In this document: piece by piece, positions 47,954 to 60,276 of the stretch
Numbering within the stretch: the first letter of the stretch is position 1
Layout of the letters: each line of letters opens with the position of its first letter
From: Leptodontidium sp. MPI-SDFR-AT-0119
Taxonomy: Eukaryota > Ascomycota > Leotiomycetes > Helotiales > Leptodontidiaceae
DNA length: 64,000 nt
Direction: 5' to 3'
Assembly (NCBI GenBank): GCA_020726505.1
Contig: JAHLEZ010000005.1
Location: 124,001 to 188,000 of the forward strand
The notes under the pieces: generated by a model
Told to the model about the DNA's origin: nothing
The model's database searches: none
The model's input: only the letters and a program-made list of their open reading frames with translations
Program-made: the position numbers and the translations under genes

Positions 47954-49408
47954 TCAAGTAGATAACTCGCTCATCGGCCCTCTGACCCCATCCAAAGGGC
48001 CGAAGTGATACGTCGACGTCGCAGATTTCACCAGCGGTCTTGAAGTAACAAAATCGTCCTTCGGCCTCCTGATATACCGATCCCTATGCCACTTCAAGAA
48101 CCACACCGTCGTGCTAATACTCATGAACATAAAACTAACCCACAGCAAAGCCAAGAACTCTCCTCCGCGCTGAGACTCGATGCCTAATCCCTCACCTAGT
48201 CCGTTCACCAAGCTATTGATGATGACCATAATACCTGTTTCTATGCCTGCGATAGCGCCAAAACATGTGGTGGCTATTCCAGCCAAAGCCGCGATGGCGA
48301 GACGGAATATGAAGCGCTGGAAGAAGGATATGAAGACGCTGAGGGGCGTGAGGAGGATGAGGAGACCGGATGCTACGATGCCTGTTACTTGGATGGCGAA
48401 GATAGCCGTGAAGATCTTGGGGATAGTGCCAGTTGCTGAGGAGAGTTTATTAGGGAGGTTGAGGGCTGAGAAGTCGATAATTGTGGTGCCTAGTTGAAGG
48501 GTGGAGTTTGTTTTAGGGATGTCGGGGATGGCGTCCGCTGCAAGATTTAGTTAGCTCGGAGGTTTTTCTTTTAAAGGGATTTCAAATGAGTTGTTGAGGC
48601 ATTACTTACCGAATGGAGTGCACTTCGTCGAGTGTCTTTTTGCATTGGGGGATTCGTAGCTTGGCGTGTAGTTTCCGCTGCAGTACTCGTTCATGTATAG
48701 ACTGTACCATTCGTCGATACCCAGCGCATCCAGCACCTCAGCTACCAGACCATTAATCACATTGACAATCTCTTGACCAGCGGCACCAGTTGCGGCACCT
48801 AAGAGGCTGTTGAAGAGAGACTCGAGATCCTGCAAGAACCCACTGCCGCCTCCTGTGTTTCCTGTCCCTGCAGAACCAGTTGCAGATGGCGCACCTGGAT
48901 TGGCAGCGGAAGATAATCCTGATCCGATCGAGCTGAAGAAAGATTGAATATCAGATGGGGATGGTAGCTGTCTGGCCTCGACTGGTGTGGGGAGTAAGGC
49001 TCGTTCGGTGACTTGGGGAAGTGCTACGACATCGATTTCGTCGAGGTTAAGGGATCGAGCAGCTGTTGAGCCTGTGTTTGATACTTTGATGGCATTTTGG
49101 AACAATGTTGAAGTATTGAGCTAAAGACTGTTAGTGAAGAACCGAATTTTGAAGTCGTAAAGATGTAGACATACTGTGAGTAAATCGTACTGTTGAAGAC
49201 CCGTTCCGCCTTTTGCCAGGAGCGCCACCAGGGACAAGGAGAAAGCAATGATGGCAGTCAGGAAGGTCACCAGTGGTGCGAATTTGGTGTTGACAACAAC
49301 TTTGCCAGCCCTGGACCTTACAGAAGCTGCCTTTTCGGAGACCATGCTGGTGGTTGTTGTCCAGCTGGTTGGAGTGTTTGTCGGGAGGGGTAAATTGGTG
49401 ACCGGCAT
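47954..49408 (-). CDS. SUR7/PalI family membrane protein
   Basis: Exons 49408-49175, 49120-48610 and 48537-47954 give 442 residues. One N-terminal membrane helix (APLVTFLTAIIAFSLSLVALLA) is followed by a long extracellular loop with Ser/Gly-rich sequence and Cys at YMNEYCSGNY and CTPFG, then three helices (FAIQVTGIVASGLLILL; LAIAALAGIATTCFGAIAG; FLALLWVSFMFMSISTTVWF). This four-helix plan fits SUR7 (eisosome and cortical patch) and PalI (pH sensing) relatives. Which of these roles applies cannot be decided. Introns of 54 and 72 nt are canonical. Confidence 0.85.
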
Positions 49409-51726
49409 TAAAGATATTCAGATATGGTAAGATCGATGTTGGTTGTGCGGTATATCTCTAGATATATACAGTAAGACACTCCCAACACAGAAATATGGCA
49501 AAACGAAAGGAGTGGAATCATCAAGATAGCGCTTTGAATGTTGATCAATCGCGAAATGAGGTCAGCGGAAAGGTGCTCAAACTTCGATGACAGCTAACTT
49601 CCATCATAATGCATGAACAGGATCAAAGCCAACTCATCGTCTCAGCCCCAGGCTGAGATTGGACGAAATCTTGCGGTGGGATTGATCTGTGGACAGGGAT
49701 GCTCTGTCCAGAAACTTTCCGACAAGAGACCCGCTTGGACGGTTTGGGCATGCCATGCGATGATGTTTCTTGCGAAGAACATGAAACAGCACACAATCTT
49801 TGCTGTAAGCCAATGAAATTTTGATTCTGGGATTCGTTACTACAGCCTGTTCGTGCCAAGACTCGAAATATCATGCTATTACAAGGTCCACCAGAGGCTG
49901 TGCGCAACTTTCTTTTAGAGGTAATTCTCAGGGTCAAAAGCATTCCCGTGAGCTTCTTTACATACTACTGTAATATTCATTTAGCATAGGCCTTAAGAAA
50001 AAGAAACAGCTGTAACCTTATCTAAACTAAAGCTAAGTATTTTAAAACTACGTTGTAAGAGGCTGTAACAATTTGAGAGTTGCGCTGTGGTAGAGACAGC
50101 CTTTTAGATGATGAAATACAATGATGATGGTGGGGTATTAAACGAAATGACTTCACTGCATCTGGAAATAAATATCAACACGGACCCGGGCATAGGGACA
50201 TGGAACTGAGATCCACAAGGAGATCTTCTAAGCGATAAATAAACTATGGCAGGTTATAAACACGTGGCTGACATGCAAAGGATACTGGGCGCCTGGAGCC
50301 TGCTTTCATCGGGCTTCCCTGCGTTCATTGCTTCGCTTCTAAGGAAGCATAAAAGGGGAGGGCCCACAAAGTAAAGTATCTGAGTAATCACTGATCAAGT
50401 AATTGTCTGAATGTAAAGTATTTTATGCAACAGTGATTTGATCGATTATTAGTCCTGGAGTGACATGTGAGAAGATCTTCGCGCTCTGAATGGACTGCTG
50501 CAAGAATAATCAGCACAAGATGTCACCACGCCACCCGGCCTCTGAATGTATCATCGACATGTATCCTAGCTTAAGCAGCGTTCCTCAAGTTCAAAAGACC
50601 TCATACGTTACAAAATTCACTTGGTCCCCCGAGGGGCGAGAGCATATTTACGGGGATCAGCCCGAGTAGCCGAGTAATCATCTCCATGACCTACCAGCTG
50701 AATGAGAAAGCTAGAATAAAGGAGACAAAAACCTTAATCGATGTGCCGTACTGTAGAAATATAAAAGGAGCGGAGCCGTGCGTTTCAAGTTTTAGCATCA
50801 AGGGTCTCCATCGCGGAAGGAGATCGCCCGTTCCGAGCCTTCGAATGTTATCGTAGGGGGTGGTGAATCATGTGAGAGACCAGATCTAGATACGCGAACT
50901 TGAACAGTAAAACAGAATCGCACCGTGTTAAAGAAGATTGACTTGGTTTTGCTTACTCCTTAAGGGTAATTTTCCCAGGATGAGAACATGATCGCCAGGC
51001 CCAGAACAACCTCCCACTGTCATGTCACTTCATGACCTGACGTCAATAGCTTCAATTCAAGATCATCAGACTTCAAGACAAGCATCTGGAAATTCCCGTA
51101 CATGTGTAAGTGTAGCAGGACACTAAATAATCACACCCATGGCAGCATATTGGTCATACCCCACAATCGAAGAAAAGCTTCATTTACCCCACTCGTTGCG
51201 GCTAAAAGTCAACAGACATACCATCCGACGGGTCGTCGGGGAAATGGCCAAAAGCTGGGGTACACGACGCCACCCCCGTACTTAATCGTCTATAAGAACC
51301 ATCAGCGGACGGAAGGCTACCGAGAAGGACCTTGACTTGACTCAAGGTCGAGGACGCGATAGGTGGATGGGCTGCGGAGAGGGAGCCGAATAGATTAATC
51401 TGAGGAGGCGGGTTGGGTCATGAGATGAGTGAAGATACTTTGTTCGGGGGCGATTTAGGGGGTGGAAGTATATTTCTGTTTGGTAGGAAGGTGGTAGTGG
51501 GCACGCGGCGCTTGATGGTGAGGTTGGAGGCGCTCATATCTTCCATGAACCAGATGACGGAGATGCTTGGCACTATATCTATATATTGCCTGTGTTGCTG
51601 CTGGGAAAAGTGAGTTGATTGTTGTACCACAGTCCAAGTCTCCTAGAGTCTCAAGTATACTTTGTTGTTCTGTGAAGTATTGCTGCCCTTGGTGATATTC
51701 CATTGTGTTACAGAAGAGCGCAAGAT
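49409..51726. other. Long intergenic region
   Basis: About 2.3 kb, rather AT-rich around 49980-50140, with no ORF that shows a family, signal peptide or believable splicing. It may contain degraded sequence and the promoter of the LPMO gene. No RNA gene is recognised. Confidence 0.5.
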
Positions 51727-52584
51727 ATGTTCTCGAAGCTTTCGTTGTTGGGGTTGGTGTCGACTGTTGTGGCGCATGGAACTGTCTCAGGGATAGTCGC
51801 CGATGGAGTATAGTAAGTTCTTCCTCTTTAGACTCACTGGCTTTCAGTGTTGACCAGTTCTAGCTACGATGGATACAACCCATCGTACCAGTATATCAAC
51901 CCGGCACCAGTTACTGTTGGCTGGAAAACCCCCGGAAATCTTGCCAATGGGTTCATCGCACCGGATACATTCGCAAAGCCAGATGTCATCTGCCATATTG
52001 GAGCCACGAACGCTATGACTGCTGCTCGCGTCAAGGCCGGAGGGAAGATCGAGTTCCAGTGGACGACATGGCCGACATCACATAAAGGGCCAGTGATCGA
52101 GTACTTGGCTAACTGCAATGGGCCTTGTGAGACAGTGGACAAGACCACGCTTCTCTGGACGAAAATTTCTGCTGTTGGTCTTCTGAGTGCAACTTCGATG
52201 ACAAACGGATACTGGGCCACGGATCAGTTGATCGCCAATAACATCAGCTGGACATCTGTCATTCCATCCACCATTGCGACAGGCAACTATGTACTTCGCC
52301 ATGAGATCATAGCATTGCATGCTTCAGGCCAGGCCAATGGAGCACAAGACTACCCGCAGTGTTTCAATCTTGCTATCACCGGCACAGGGACTGACAAATT
52401 GGCCAATGGGGTGTTGGCGACAACTTTCATGAAGCCTACTGATCCTGGGATTCTGTTCGACCTGTATTCGCCATTCACGAATTATACCATCCCTGGCCCG
52501 GCTCTGTACAGTGGCGCAGTAACGATCAGCCAGACACTGCCACCCAAACCGACCGCCACATCAACTGGAGTCTATACTGTTTGA
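51727..52584 (+). CDS. AA9 lytic polysaccharide monooxygenase
   Basis: Exons 51727-51812 and 51864-52584 (51-nt intron splitting a Tyr codon) give 268 residues. The signal peptide is cut before His17 (VVA/HGTVSG), so the mature protein starts with His, first ligand of the copper histidine brace. The second ligand is His102 (mature 86) in TSHKGPVIEYLA; the axial Tyr lies in QDYPQCFNLAITG (residue 192), after GNYVLRHEIIALH. A short Thr/Pro tail ends the protein, without a cellulose-binding module. AA9 enzymes cleave cellulose or xyloglucan oxidatively. The usual ORF starting at 51847 lacks the brace His; the first exon supplies it. Confidence 0.95.
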
Positions 52585-52789
52585 GATGGATTTAAGGATA
52601 GCCCTGAGGCGGAGGACACTCCAGAGGCTGAGATTGAGGATCGCGTACCTTGTTCATCGTATCAACCTGGGCGATGGGCAGAAACTTTTATTCATTAACC
52701 TGTATATATTTTGCATCTGAATTGGACATAAGGGAAGGAAATTCATTCGTTGAAAAATATCTTCCTCTCTCGAAACTTAGAGTGCTGCT

Positions 52790-54243
52790 TCAGGTTTCCG
52801 GCCGTAGACGACGTAGCTGATTGGTGTCAGCAGAACTCTCCCCAGCCTTCAGGGAAACCCACAATGGCTGATATGAATGAATGTTCTTGTCATCCATGTC
52901 TGCGAGAACCTTCACGAGCAGTTCATCAACCTCCTCTTTCTTCCAACCTAGCATTCTTGTGAACAGCCCCATCATAATACCCTCGGTAGCCATCTTCAAA
53001 TCTCTCTGATACCAAGCTCCAATTCGTTTATGGTAAGAGCTTTTCGCCCACGTGCCGATCGGCCATTCAATCTTCACCTCCTTGACGTCGACGAATCCCA
53101 CCTCTTCCATCATGCTTTTGAAGCGGCTCGCGACCGTGACATCAACACCGCGTTTCTCCAGAAAGGTCTTTGCAATGAGGTTGTATGTTTCCAGGAGTGG
53201 CGTCCCTTCCAAAGTCCCATCGATAGAGCCGAGTGGTGCACATGTATCTTGCATTTCGAACCACCCGCCTGGTTCCAGAGCATCGAACGCTTTCCGGAAA
53301 ATGGACATGGCGTCTGTGAAGCAGAAAACGAGAAGTCGCCCATGGATATAAGAAAATGGCTGAGAGTAGATCCAATCATCATCCATGTCGTCGATCTCAA
53401 AGGAACAGTTAGAAGGTATGCTGTGATTTGTGTTAGAATGCGAGTGCTGAGAATGTGGAGGAACTTACAATTCTGGCTGGATGGGTGAAAGATCGCTGCC
53501 AATGACTTTGCAGTCAGGATATGCCTCCGCTAGAGCTGTTAACATTTATCTCAAAGTTTGCATTGGGTACATACCTAGCTCGATAGCCCAGATACCTGTA
53601 CCAGTGCCGAAGTCGAGCGCATATTTCAGATTTTCTGGTTTGAGAGGTGCCAGGTATAACTTGCCATGCAGAGACATCTTGCATAATTCGTGTTGAAGGT
53701 CTGCCTTTTGTCAATATTCACTGTAATAAATTCCAGATGAAATTCTTTCCATACCAAGTCTGTTTTGTTCCAACTGGAGAAGGTGAGCAGAAGTTTCAAA
53801 TCACCCGGTGCCACTTACTTCGTCATTTGGGAGTGTATATTCTGAGATCGTCAGCGGTATTTTCGAATGTCAGAAAATGTATAACTCTCACTTCCTTCCT
53901 TGTACTTATGGTATGTACGTCCATTCTCCTCGACATGCTCAAAGAGGCTCGACGGGATAGATGCAGTTTCGGATCTATCCAGTCGATCAGAACAGAACAA
54001 TTACTTCCCAGTTGCATCGGCTTACACAGTAACCTCTACTACTTTTCCATCGTGTCTAGAGTCAACCTAGGAGTTTCGTCAGATGGTATGAGCATTCTTC
54101 AATCTGAGAAAAACTTGCAGCTAATTTGTTGCTTTCAGCCAACCGGGTGAATGTGTCTGGGGAGTCCGAAACATTCGCTACCAAGTCTTCGATAACACTG
54201 ATATCCACGTCTGGAGAAAGCGTTTGTTTGATCAGAGAAGCCA
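52790..54243 (-). CDS. LaeA-like SAM-dependent methyltransferase
   Basis: Exons read with confidence: 53892 and upstream, 53841-53819, 53773-53755, 53700-53575, 53535-53469, 53420-52790. Introns are 39-54 nt and two exons only 23 and 19 nt. The joined protein reads ENGRTYHKYKEGKYTLPNDE, LEQNRLDLQHELC, then SAM motif LDFGTGTGIWAIELA, VIGSDLSPIQPEF, ALEPGGWFEMQD. This is the pattern of fungal LaeA/TAM-type methyltransferases, many tied to secondary metabolism. The N-terminus is uncertain: ATG 54243 opens a plausible exon (MASLIKQTLSPDVDISV), but its junction to the conserved part near 53980 was not solved. It is divergent from the isochorismatase-like gene. Confidence 0.8.
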
Positions 54244-54746
54244 TGACTGAATGGAAAGAATTTGATGATGGCCGTCGTGTCTTTGAAGGACATATATATG
54301 TGGATTGATACCAACATATCTGGCACAGCTGCTGTGCTCCCCGGACATGCAGGGGCTTCAATCAAAGCCTACGTACTGGAAAACCCCCATCGTACCCGTT
54401 AAAGATACGAATGGAGGGGATATAACAGGCCGCGAATTGTCCCGGGCCTAATGCATGCAAGCAAGATGGGCATGTTGGTACTGGGATCTGCCACCAATGA
54501 CGCGCGTCCCTCCATTGTACTGATGCATGGTACTATTGAAGTATCAGATAAGAGGCGTGGGGTGAGTCGGACGATTCGGATGTTCTATGTCGATGCCATG
54601 CAGACAAATTCGAGGAGGAAGGTCATGAAAATCACACCGGAAGCACGTGACCACAACCTTGTCTCATCTTTCCCCCTTTCTGCCCCTTTCTTCCAGCTCC
54701 ACTCCGTCAAGTTCGGCTCCATCAACAACAACAACCTGGAGGTACA
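54244..54746. other. Divergent promoter region, methyltransferase and isochorismatase-like genes
   Basis: About 500 bp with no supported gene; a pyrimidine-rich stretch precedes the start at 54747. Confidence 0.45.
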
Positions 54747-55331
54747 ATGTCAACAAAAACAAGCGAGCCTCCCATCTTGCTCTTGATCGATATCCAGCAT
54801 GGACTCGTCGAGGGTCCAGCAGCATGGGGCCCAAGATCCACCCCAGATTTCACCAAAAACGTAGCCCATCTCCTCCAGGTCTGGCGTTCCAAGTCCTGGC
54901 CAGTGTTGCACGTATACCACGATGCAACCGAGCCAGATAATCCCATCTCATCGAAATATCCCGAGACGTTCGCACCTCACTCCTCTGCTGCTCCCTTAGA
55001 AGGCGAGCCTACATTCATCAAGCATGTGGGAAGTCCTTTCGTGGCTACGGAACTGCCGACTGTGATCAAGGGCTATGGAGACAGGAGAATTGTTGTGGTT
55101 GGAATGGATGGCTCGGAGTGTATCAACAACACTACGAGACATGGAGCAGATCTGGGGTATCGTATTGTTGTTGTTGGAGACGCTTGTGCGAGTTATGGGA
55201 TGGCGGATTGGGCTACTGGGAAGCAGAGAGATGCTGAGGAGACTCATCATGCTGCTATGGGGATGCTAAAGTCGTATGCTCATGTCACGAGTGCGGAGAA
55301 TTTGATGAAGACACTGGGCTATGAGGAATAA
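54747..55331 (+). CDS. Isochorismatase-like cysteine hydrolase
   Basis: Single exon of 194 residues. The family triad is visible: Asp15 in LLIDIQHG, Lys92 in FIKHVGSPF, Cys125 in GSECINNTTRHGADLGY. VVVGM before the Cys and the RHGADLGYRIVVVGDACAS segment are standard. Members hydrolyse amide or vinyl-ether bonds (nicotinamidase, isochorismatase, related amidases). The substrate is not evident. There is no signal peptide, so it is probably cytosolic. It stands head-to-head with the LaeA-like methyltransferase. Confidence 0.92.
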   Translation: MSTKTSEPPILLLIDIQHGLVEGPAAWGPRSTPDFTKNVAHLLQVWRSKSWPVLHVYHDATEPDNPISSKYPETFAPHSSAAPLEGEPTFIKHVGSPFVATELPTVIKGYGDRRIVVVGMDGSECINNTTRHGADLGYRIVVVGDACASYGMADWATGKQRDAEETHHAAMGMLKSYAHVTSAENLMKTLGYEE

Positions 55332-55880
55332 GTTTCCATTCTACCTTCGTTGGGCCATTGTCTGGCCTGCGATGCATTTTCTTTTTGGAGGCGAACGCAT
55401 TTGAGAGAGCATGCCTCCTGGGCCTCGAGGAGTACAGTGGGTGACAGCTGGATATTCTTAATGCAAAGTCCATCTGATTTTGATAGCAACTTCATGGTCT
55501 CAGGTAAGCTAAAGCAACTTATAACTCAAGCTATCGTCACTCAACCACTCAGAACAACAACCGTTTTCTAATTTTGGGATCCCCATGTCTTGGCAACTGC
55601 AAGCCACTCAGCAGCAAACCTGAATGCAGACAGCCACAACCGCAGGGATAGTGCTCCTCACCCAGCAGCCATCGAATGGTATCAAATGGAAAGACAATTA
55701 CCCGTTCTGATGCCCAGGAACCCCAGCTAGTGTTTGTCGGGTCAGTTGACTATTGGACATCAGCGCAACATATCAGAAGCTTGTATAACCAAGACACTCA
55801 GCACTCGCCTACGTACAGACCAAGAGTTGTCCTTCCATTCCAGTCCGGCAACATCAAGTCGAGGTTGTTTCGCTTCGAAA
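55332..55880. other. Intergenic region
   Basis: The frame of the next gene is open upstream from 55734 to 55880 but without HET character; the conserved start MDVCSVC at 55881 is preferred. No other feature is supported. Confidence 0.5.
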
Positions 55881-58367
55881 ATGGACGTCTGTTCAGTATG
55901 CAGAAACATCCCGTTCGAGTCCCTCCCTTCGGAAGATGAGCCGGCAATTCCTCATTACGAATCGCTCGAAGCGCTCACCGAGTCGGCTAAGAAATGCTAT
56001 CTCTGCTCGTTGATACTAGGGATGGCAGGACAGTTGTGCCAGATCCAGCAAAATATCAAAGAGGGCAAGCATAGAGATAACCCAGGTGGGTGGATATCCA
56101 TTACAGCCGGTGACATGCTGCCGTCTGGGAAACCTGTCATGTGCAGCTCTGTCGAAGGTAATATCAGTGTTGGTGATGGTTTGATGGCTGGACCTGGGGG
56201 TTACAAAGGACCGATATATTTTAGTCCGTGTAAGATGTTTCCTCGAGGGAGCAAAGTTCGACCGTGGCTATTTGGGAACTGGTGGAATTTGGACGGTAGA
56301 TCTGAGCCTCAACTTGTTGGTATGGGTGTCCGATTGGGGGAGACTGGAATCGTCACTCAGGCTGTTGGAAATGCAGAAGATAGAATCGAATATGGGGGAA
56401 CGAATATCAGGATTAGGACCGACAATAGTAAGCGCTCTAGCTCTGGTGCGTGCCCTTTCTCTAACACACTAGAGATACGCCATTGTCCTCTCTCATCCCA
56501 GGTAGAATTAGAGCCCTACATTCAGAATCCCTCTTCGGTTTCCTACAAGCGAGAAGCTGGATTGACAAGTGCGACAAGACCCATTCTTGCAAGCCTCAAA
56601 ATCAAGCACTCCCCTCCCGGGTCTTGGTAGTTGACGAATCTTCAAGCTCGGGGAAGATTCAGCTACTTGAAACCAGAGGGTTCATTGGACGATATGTTGC
56701 ACTTTCGCACTGCTGGGGTCTTTCTCACAGAATCGTCACTACGAAGGCCAATCTCAACGACATGAAGAGAGGTATCGTAGTTGAAGATCTCCCTAGGACA
56801 TTCCGAGATGCTGTGGTTATAACGCATCTCCTCGGCATTATTTATCTGTGGATCGACTCCCTTTGCATCATCCAAGACGACGCTCAAGACTGGGAGAGAG
56901 AAGCTGCACTTATGGGAGATGTCTACGCCAATTCCTACTTGACGATCGCAGCTTCGAGCAGTACGGACGACTCGAGTGGATGTTTCCCTTCCCAAGACGA
57001 TAGATGTTCAATGTCGCATATTAGCAGCGACAACAGATCTTTGGGAAGACCAACCCTTGCCAACGCGGCGCCAATGATATATCTCCAGCCGGGCAATCCG
57101 GTACCAGCCTTCGCCGTCATGCAGACTGTTGCATGTCTCGAACACGTCCCTCGGTCTGGAGGTCAGAAGACTATGCTTTATTTTAGCGAAGAGTGGATGC
57201 CGACATCGCTCAAAAAGAAGCCGAGGACGTACCAGATTGGCAAGTTCGGTGGTAGTTTTGATCCTCTGGATAGAGAGCCTCTTTCGAAGAGGGCTTGGAC
57301 TCTCCAGGAGAGACTCTTAGCGCCAAGGGTACTGCACTATGGAAAAGAACAGATGTACTGGGAATGCCAGGAGGGATTGTTTCCAGAAGATGGAGCTATT
57401 TTCCCAAGAGTTTTCCCCAGTATGCGGACGCTGCTTGATCTCCCCGCCCCAGATCTTGCTCGAAGTCTTCAAGGGTTGCACCTTGGAGTTGATAATGCCA
57501 CACCAAAGTTTACCTTCGACTCCAAAGGTGTTCTGGCATGGGGCGATGCATGGCTAAAGCTAATTGAGAAATATACACGCCGCTCTCTAACAAGGGAAGA
57601 GGACAAATTCCCCGCTCTTTCAGGCCTGGCTCGCTCCATAGCATCCTACACGAAGGACACCTACCACGCTGGAATATGGAAGAGCTATCTGATGCAGGGA
57701 CTTTTCTGGGAAGTGTATGCCTTCGAGCCGTATCACTTCTGCAACAATCCCGAGCATGACACTGATACCGCTGAGAAGTCGAGCGTGCGGCGTCTCGAGA
57801 AATACCGTGCGCCATCGTGGAGTTGGGCCGCTTTCGATGCGAAAATCGAGTTCAAGCCGCTGAAGAAGGAGTTGGTTGCTGAGTGTCTTGAGTGCATAAC
57901 GCCTGCTGCTGGAGAGGATCAGTTCGGTAGGTTGAAGGAGGCAGGGTATATCAAGCTCAGGGTACGTATGGATCTTTCCGCATCGTATGATTGATTAGCA
58001 GTTTCGCTAACATATCCAGGCACCACTCCTCTCCCTCTACTTCACCCCATCACGACACGTTCCCGGAAGTGCAAATCCCACCCCATTCACCACAAATGTC
58101 AGCGCTACATTCAGGACGAAATACACGACCCTCGTTTGCGAAGGCTCGGCAAAATTCGATCAAGAGCCCGAGTTTCCGTGTAGTGCCGTGTTCCTTGATA
58201 TGGTACACGCGTTGATCGTGAACCGTGATGCTGCAGGTTGGAAAAGGATTGGGATTGTTTCGTTTTCGGAGAGAGATATCTCTGTTGCGGATTTTGAAAT
58301 GGGGAGGGATGAGAGGATAGCGTGGAGGTTTGGCGAGGGGGTTGACGGGATTGTGATTATTAAGTAA
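55881..58367 (+). CDS. HET-domain protein
   Basis: Exons 55881-56427, 56502-57961 and 58020-58367 give 784 residues, all junctions in phase. The N-terminus has CSVC and CYLCSLIL, as in many HET proteins. The domain: SWIDKCDKTHSC, YVALSHCWG (about 247), YLWIDSLCIIQD (about 298), DVYANSYLTIAAS, KRAWTLQERLLAPRVLHY, and SWSWAAFD late in the protein. The C-terminal exon ends after VDGIVIIK. This is the common HET architecture, different from the three-member subgroup elsewhere in the window. No disabling change is seen. Confidence 0.92.
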
Positions 58368-58701
58368 GATTGGCATGGAAATTTTATTCTCCATTGGGCC
58401 AGATTTTGGTGTTTTGATAGTACTAGTAAAGGCTCATCTTATGATGCAATTCTATACCCATCTGACAGGTTGAAAGTAAGCAGTGCTTTATGTGTTGGTC
58501 TCCTTGTGGTTAGATCGGCCACGTGCATTTTTAGTGGGAGAGGAGAAGCGGTAGATCAGCGAGTGATATATTTCCGTCCCACGTGCAACGCAAGAGTGGA
58601 AGGCTGCTTGGTCGCAATTTCCAACAATATTCGTATAAAGCCAAAGGACTCGTCGGTCATTCTTTAATTGAACTTTCCTCATCCCGACTCATTGATTCAT
58701 C
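58368..58701. other. Intergenic region
   Basis: Promoter side of the PI-PLC-like gene. The sequence CCACGTGCA occurs twice near 58520 and 58578. No gene is supported. Confidence 0.5.
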
Positions 58702-59916
58702 ATGTGGTGGCTCAACTACCTCGCCATTTTAATTCTCGCAAACCACCCCTTTCCGACCTCAGCCTCACCAACCCCCTATAATTCTCGCGATGTATCAACC
58801 TCCTCCTCATCCACATCCTCAAACCCACTCACTCAGTTCGCACTCCAGAAAGTCCTCCAAGACGGCTCCCCAATCTTCGGACCCTACACAAAGACAAACT
58901 CAAACACCTCAACATGGATGAAAGCCTACCCGGACAGCACAAAGATCGTACACATGAACCTCCCCGGAACGCACGATACACAGACCTGGAACTATAGTCT
59001 CGCGACTCAGGAAGCACTCTCCGGAATCACCGCGCTGGGCGGACAACCCGTCTTACCGCCCTCTGTATTCCGCTGCCAAGAAGAGCCCATAATCGCGATG
59101 CTGGACGCGGGGATCCGGGTCTTCGATCTACGTTTCGCGTTCGACGTGTTGAATTCGAGTTTAGTGTTTTGGCATTCACAGGCCCTGCAGTCGGAGACGG
59201 CGACGGTGGAGGATGTGCTGTTTGGGTTTTACCGATGGCTGGAAGATCACCCCAGTGAAGCCGTTTTGATGTCGTTGAATTACGAGGGGTCGACTACAAA
59301 GTATGCGCGGAACAACGCAGCTGTCCAGATGGCTATTTTCGATGTTCTGACCACGAAGGCTGCGAAGAGGTATTTTGTGCAGAAGAAGAATGAATTTGGG
59401 ACTTTAGGGGAGGCGAGGGGGAAGATCACGCTTCTGAGACGATTCGGGTTGGATGCGTTGCCTGCTTCTTATTCTGAGGCGATACAGGGCGTTTATTTCC
59501 CGGCGGGGCAGTGGAGAGATAATTCTGCTGATATTGCACTCGTGTACAACGCGGCTGAGAACTTGACTGCGTATATTGAAGATTTCTACGAGCCTGCTAC
59601 GCCGCTTGGATCAGGTGCTGCGTTGAGCATTGAGATGAAATACAATGCTACGACTGCACATCTGAACAAAGCTGCCTCGAACGAGGGAGATAGTTTGTTC
59701 TGGACGTTTGCGAGCGCCGAGTTCAATGCTGGTATACCGACTGTGTCGCCGAGGATTATGGCCACGGGGAATGGGACGGAGAGTACGCCGCTTGGAGGTG
59801 TGAATCAGAGATTGGTGCCGTTTTTGGAGGGGATGAGGGGGAAGAGGGTTGGTATTGTTATGTTTGATTTCTTTGGGACGCCTGGAGGCTTGGTAAAGAC
59901 ACTATTGAGTCTATGA
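58702..59916 (+). CDS. Secreted PI-PLC X-domain-like phosphodiesterase
   Basis: Single exon of 404 residues with a signal peptide (LAILILANHPFPTSAS). Catalytic-type residues of the GDPD/PI-PLC X fold: His91 in NLPGTHDTQTWNY, Arg144 in IRVFDLRFAF, His158 in VFWHSQ. LRRFGLDALP and the C-terminal VGIVMFDFFG are also typical of the fungal secreted group related to bacterial PI-specific phospholipase C. Several NxS/T sites fit secretion. Substrate may be phosphatidylinositol or a GPI-like lipid; not shown here. Confidence 0.88.
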   Translation: MWWLNYLAILILANHPFPTSASPTPYNSRDVSTSSSSTSSNPLTQFALQKVLQDGSPIFGPYTKTNSNTSTWMKAYPDSTKIVHMNLPGTHDTQTWNYSLATQEALSGITALGGQPVLPPSVFRCQEEPIIAMLDAGIRVFDLRFAFDVLNSSLVFWHSQALQSETATVEDVLFGFYRWLEDHPSEAVLMSLNYEGSTTKYARNNAAVQMAIFDVLTTKAAKRYFVQKKNEFGTLGEARGKITLLRRFGLDALPASYSEAIQGVYFPAGQWRDNSADIALVYNAAENLTAYIEDFYEPATPLGSGAALSIEMKYNATTAHLNKAASNEGDSLFWTFASAEFNAGIPTVSPRIMATGNGTESTPLGGVNQRLVPFLEGMRGKRVGIVMFDFFGTPGGLVKTLLSL

Positions 59917-60276
59917 GGGGGATGGAGCTAAGACTGAGACTCGAAAAGCAAGCCAATATATATATCCAATGGTATAATTAAAGTAAATAAATATATATTA
60001 TACATTTTTTTTACTTGTGTTTTTAAGTTCTTTAATAAGCTTTATATTACTATGTCCTAAATTCCTTTACAGTGTAGCCTACTTGCATCTTGCACACCCG
60101 TCCAGAGGCAGTGCAATACCAAATTTACCTCAACATTTATGCGTCAATCTCCCTAGATCACAACAATATCTCACCCTCCTTGTGTCTTGGCTCAATTGTA
60201 TCTCATGCCCATTCCCCAGCCAGACCTCAACGATAAATCACCACAACCAGGCTCATGACCCTCCCATTCGAATTCT
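59917..60276. other. AT-rich 3' region between convergent genes
   Basis: Strongly AT-rich at 59955-60015 (ATATATAT, then T8), suitable as polyadenylation sequence. ORF 60017-60304 is unsupported. Confidence 0.5.

Noticed and set aside
49613..51613. Several ORFs in the 2.3-kb gap
   Set aside because: Checked for transposase, reverse transcriptase and secreted-protein features; none seen.
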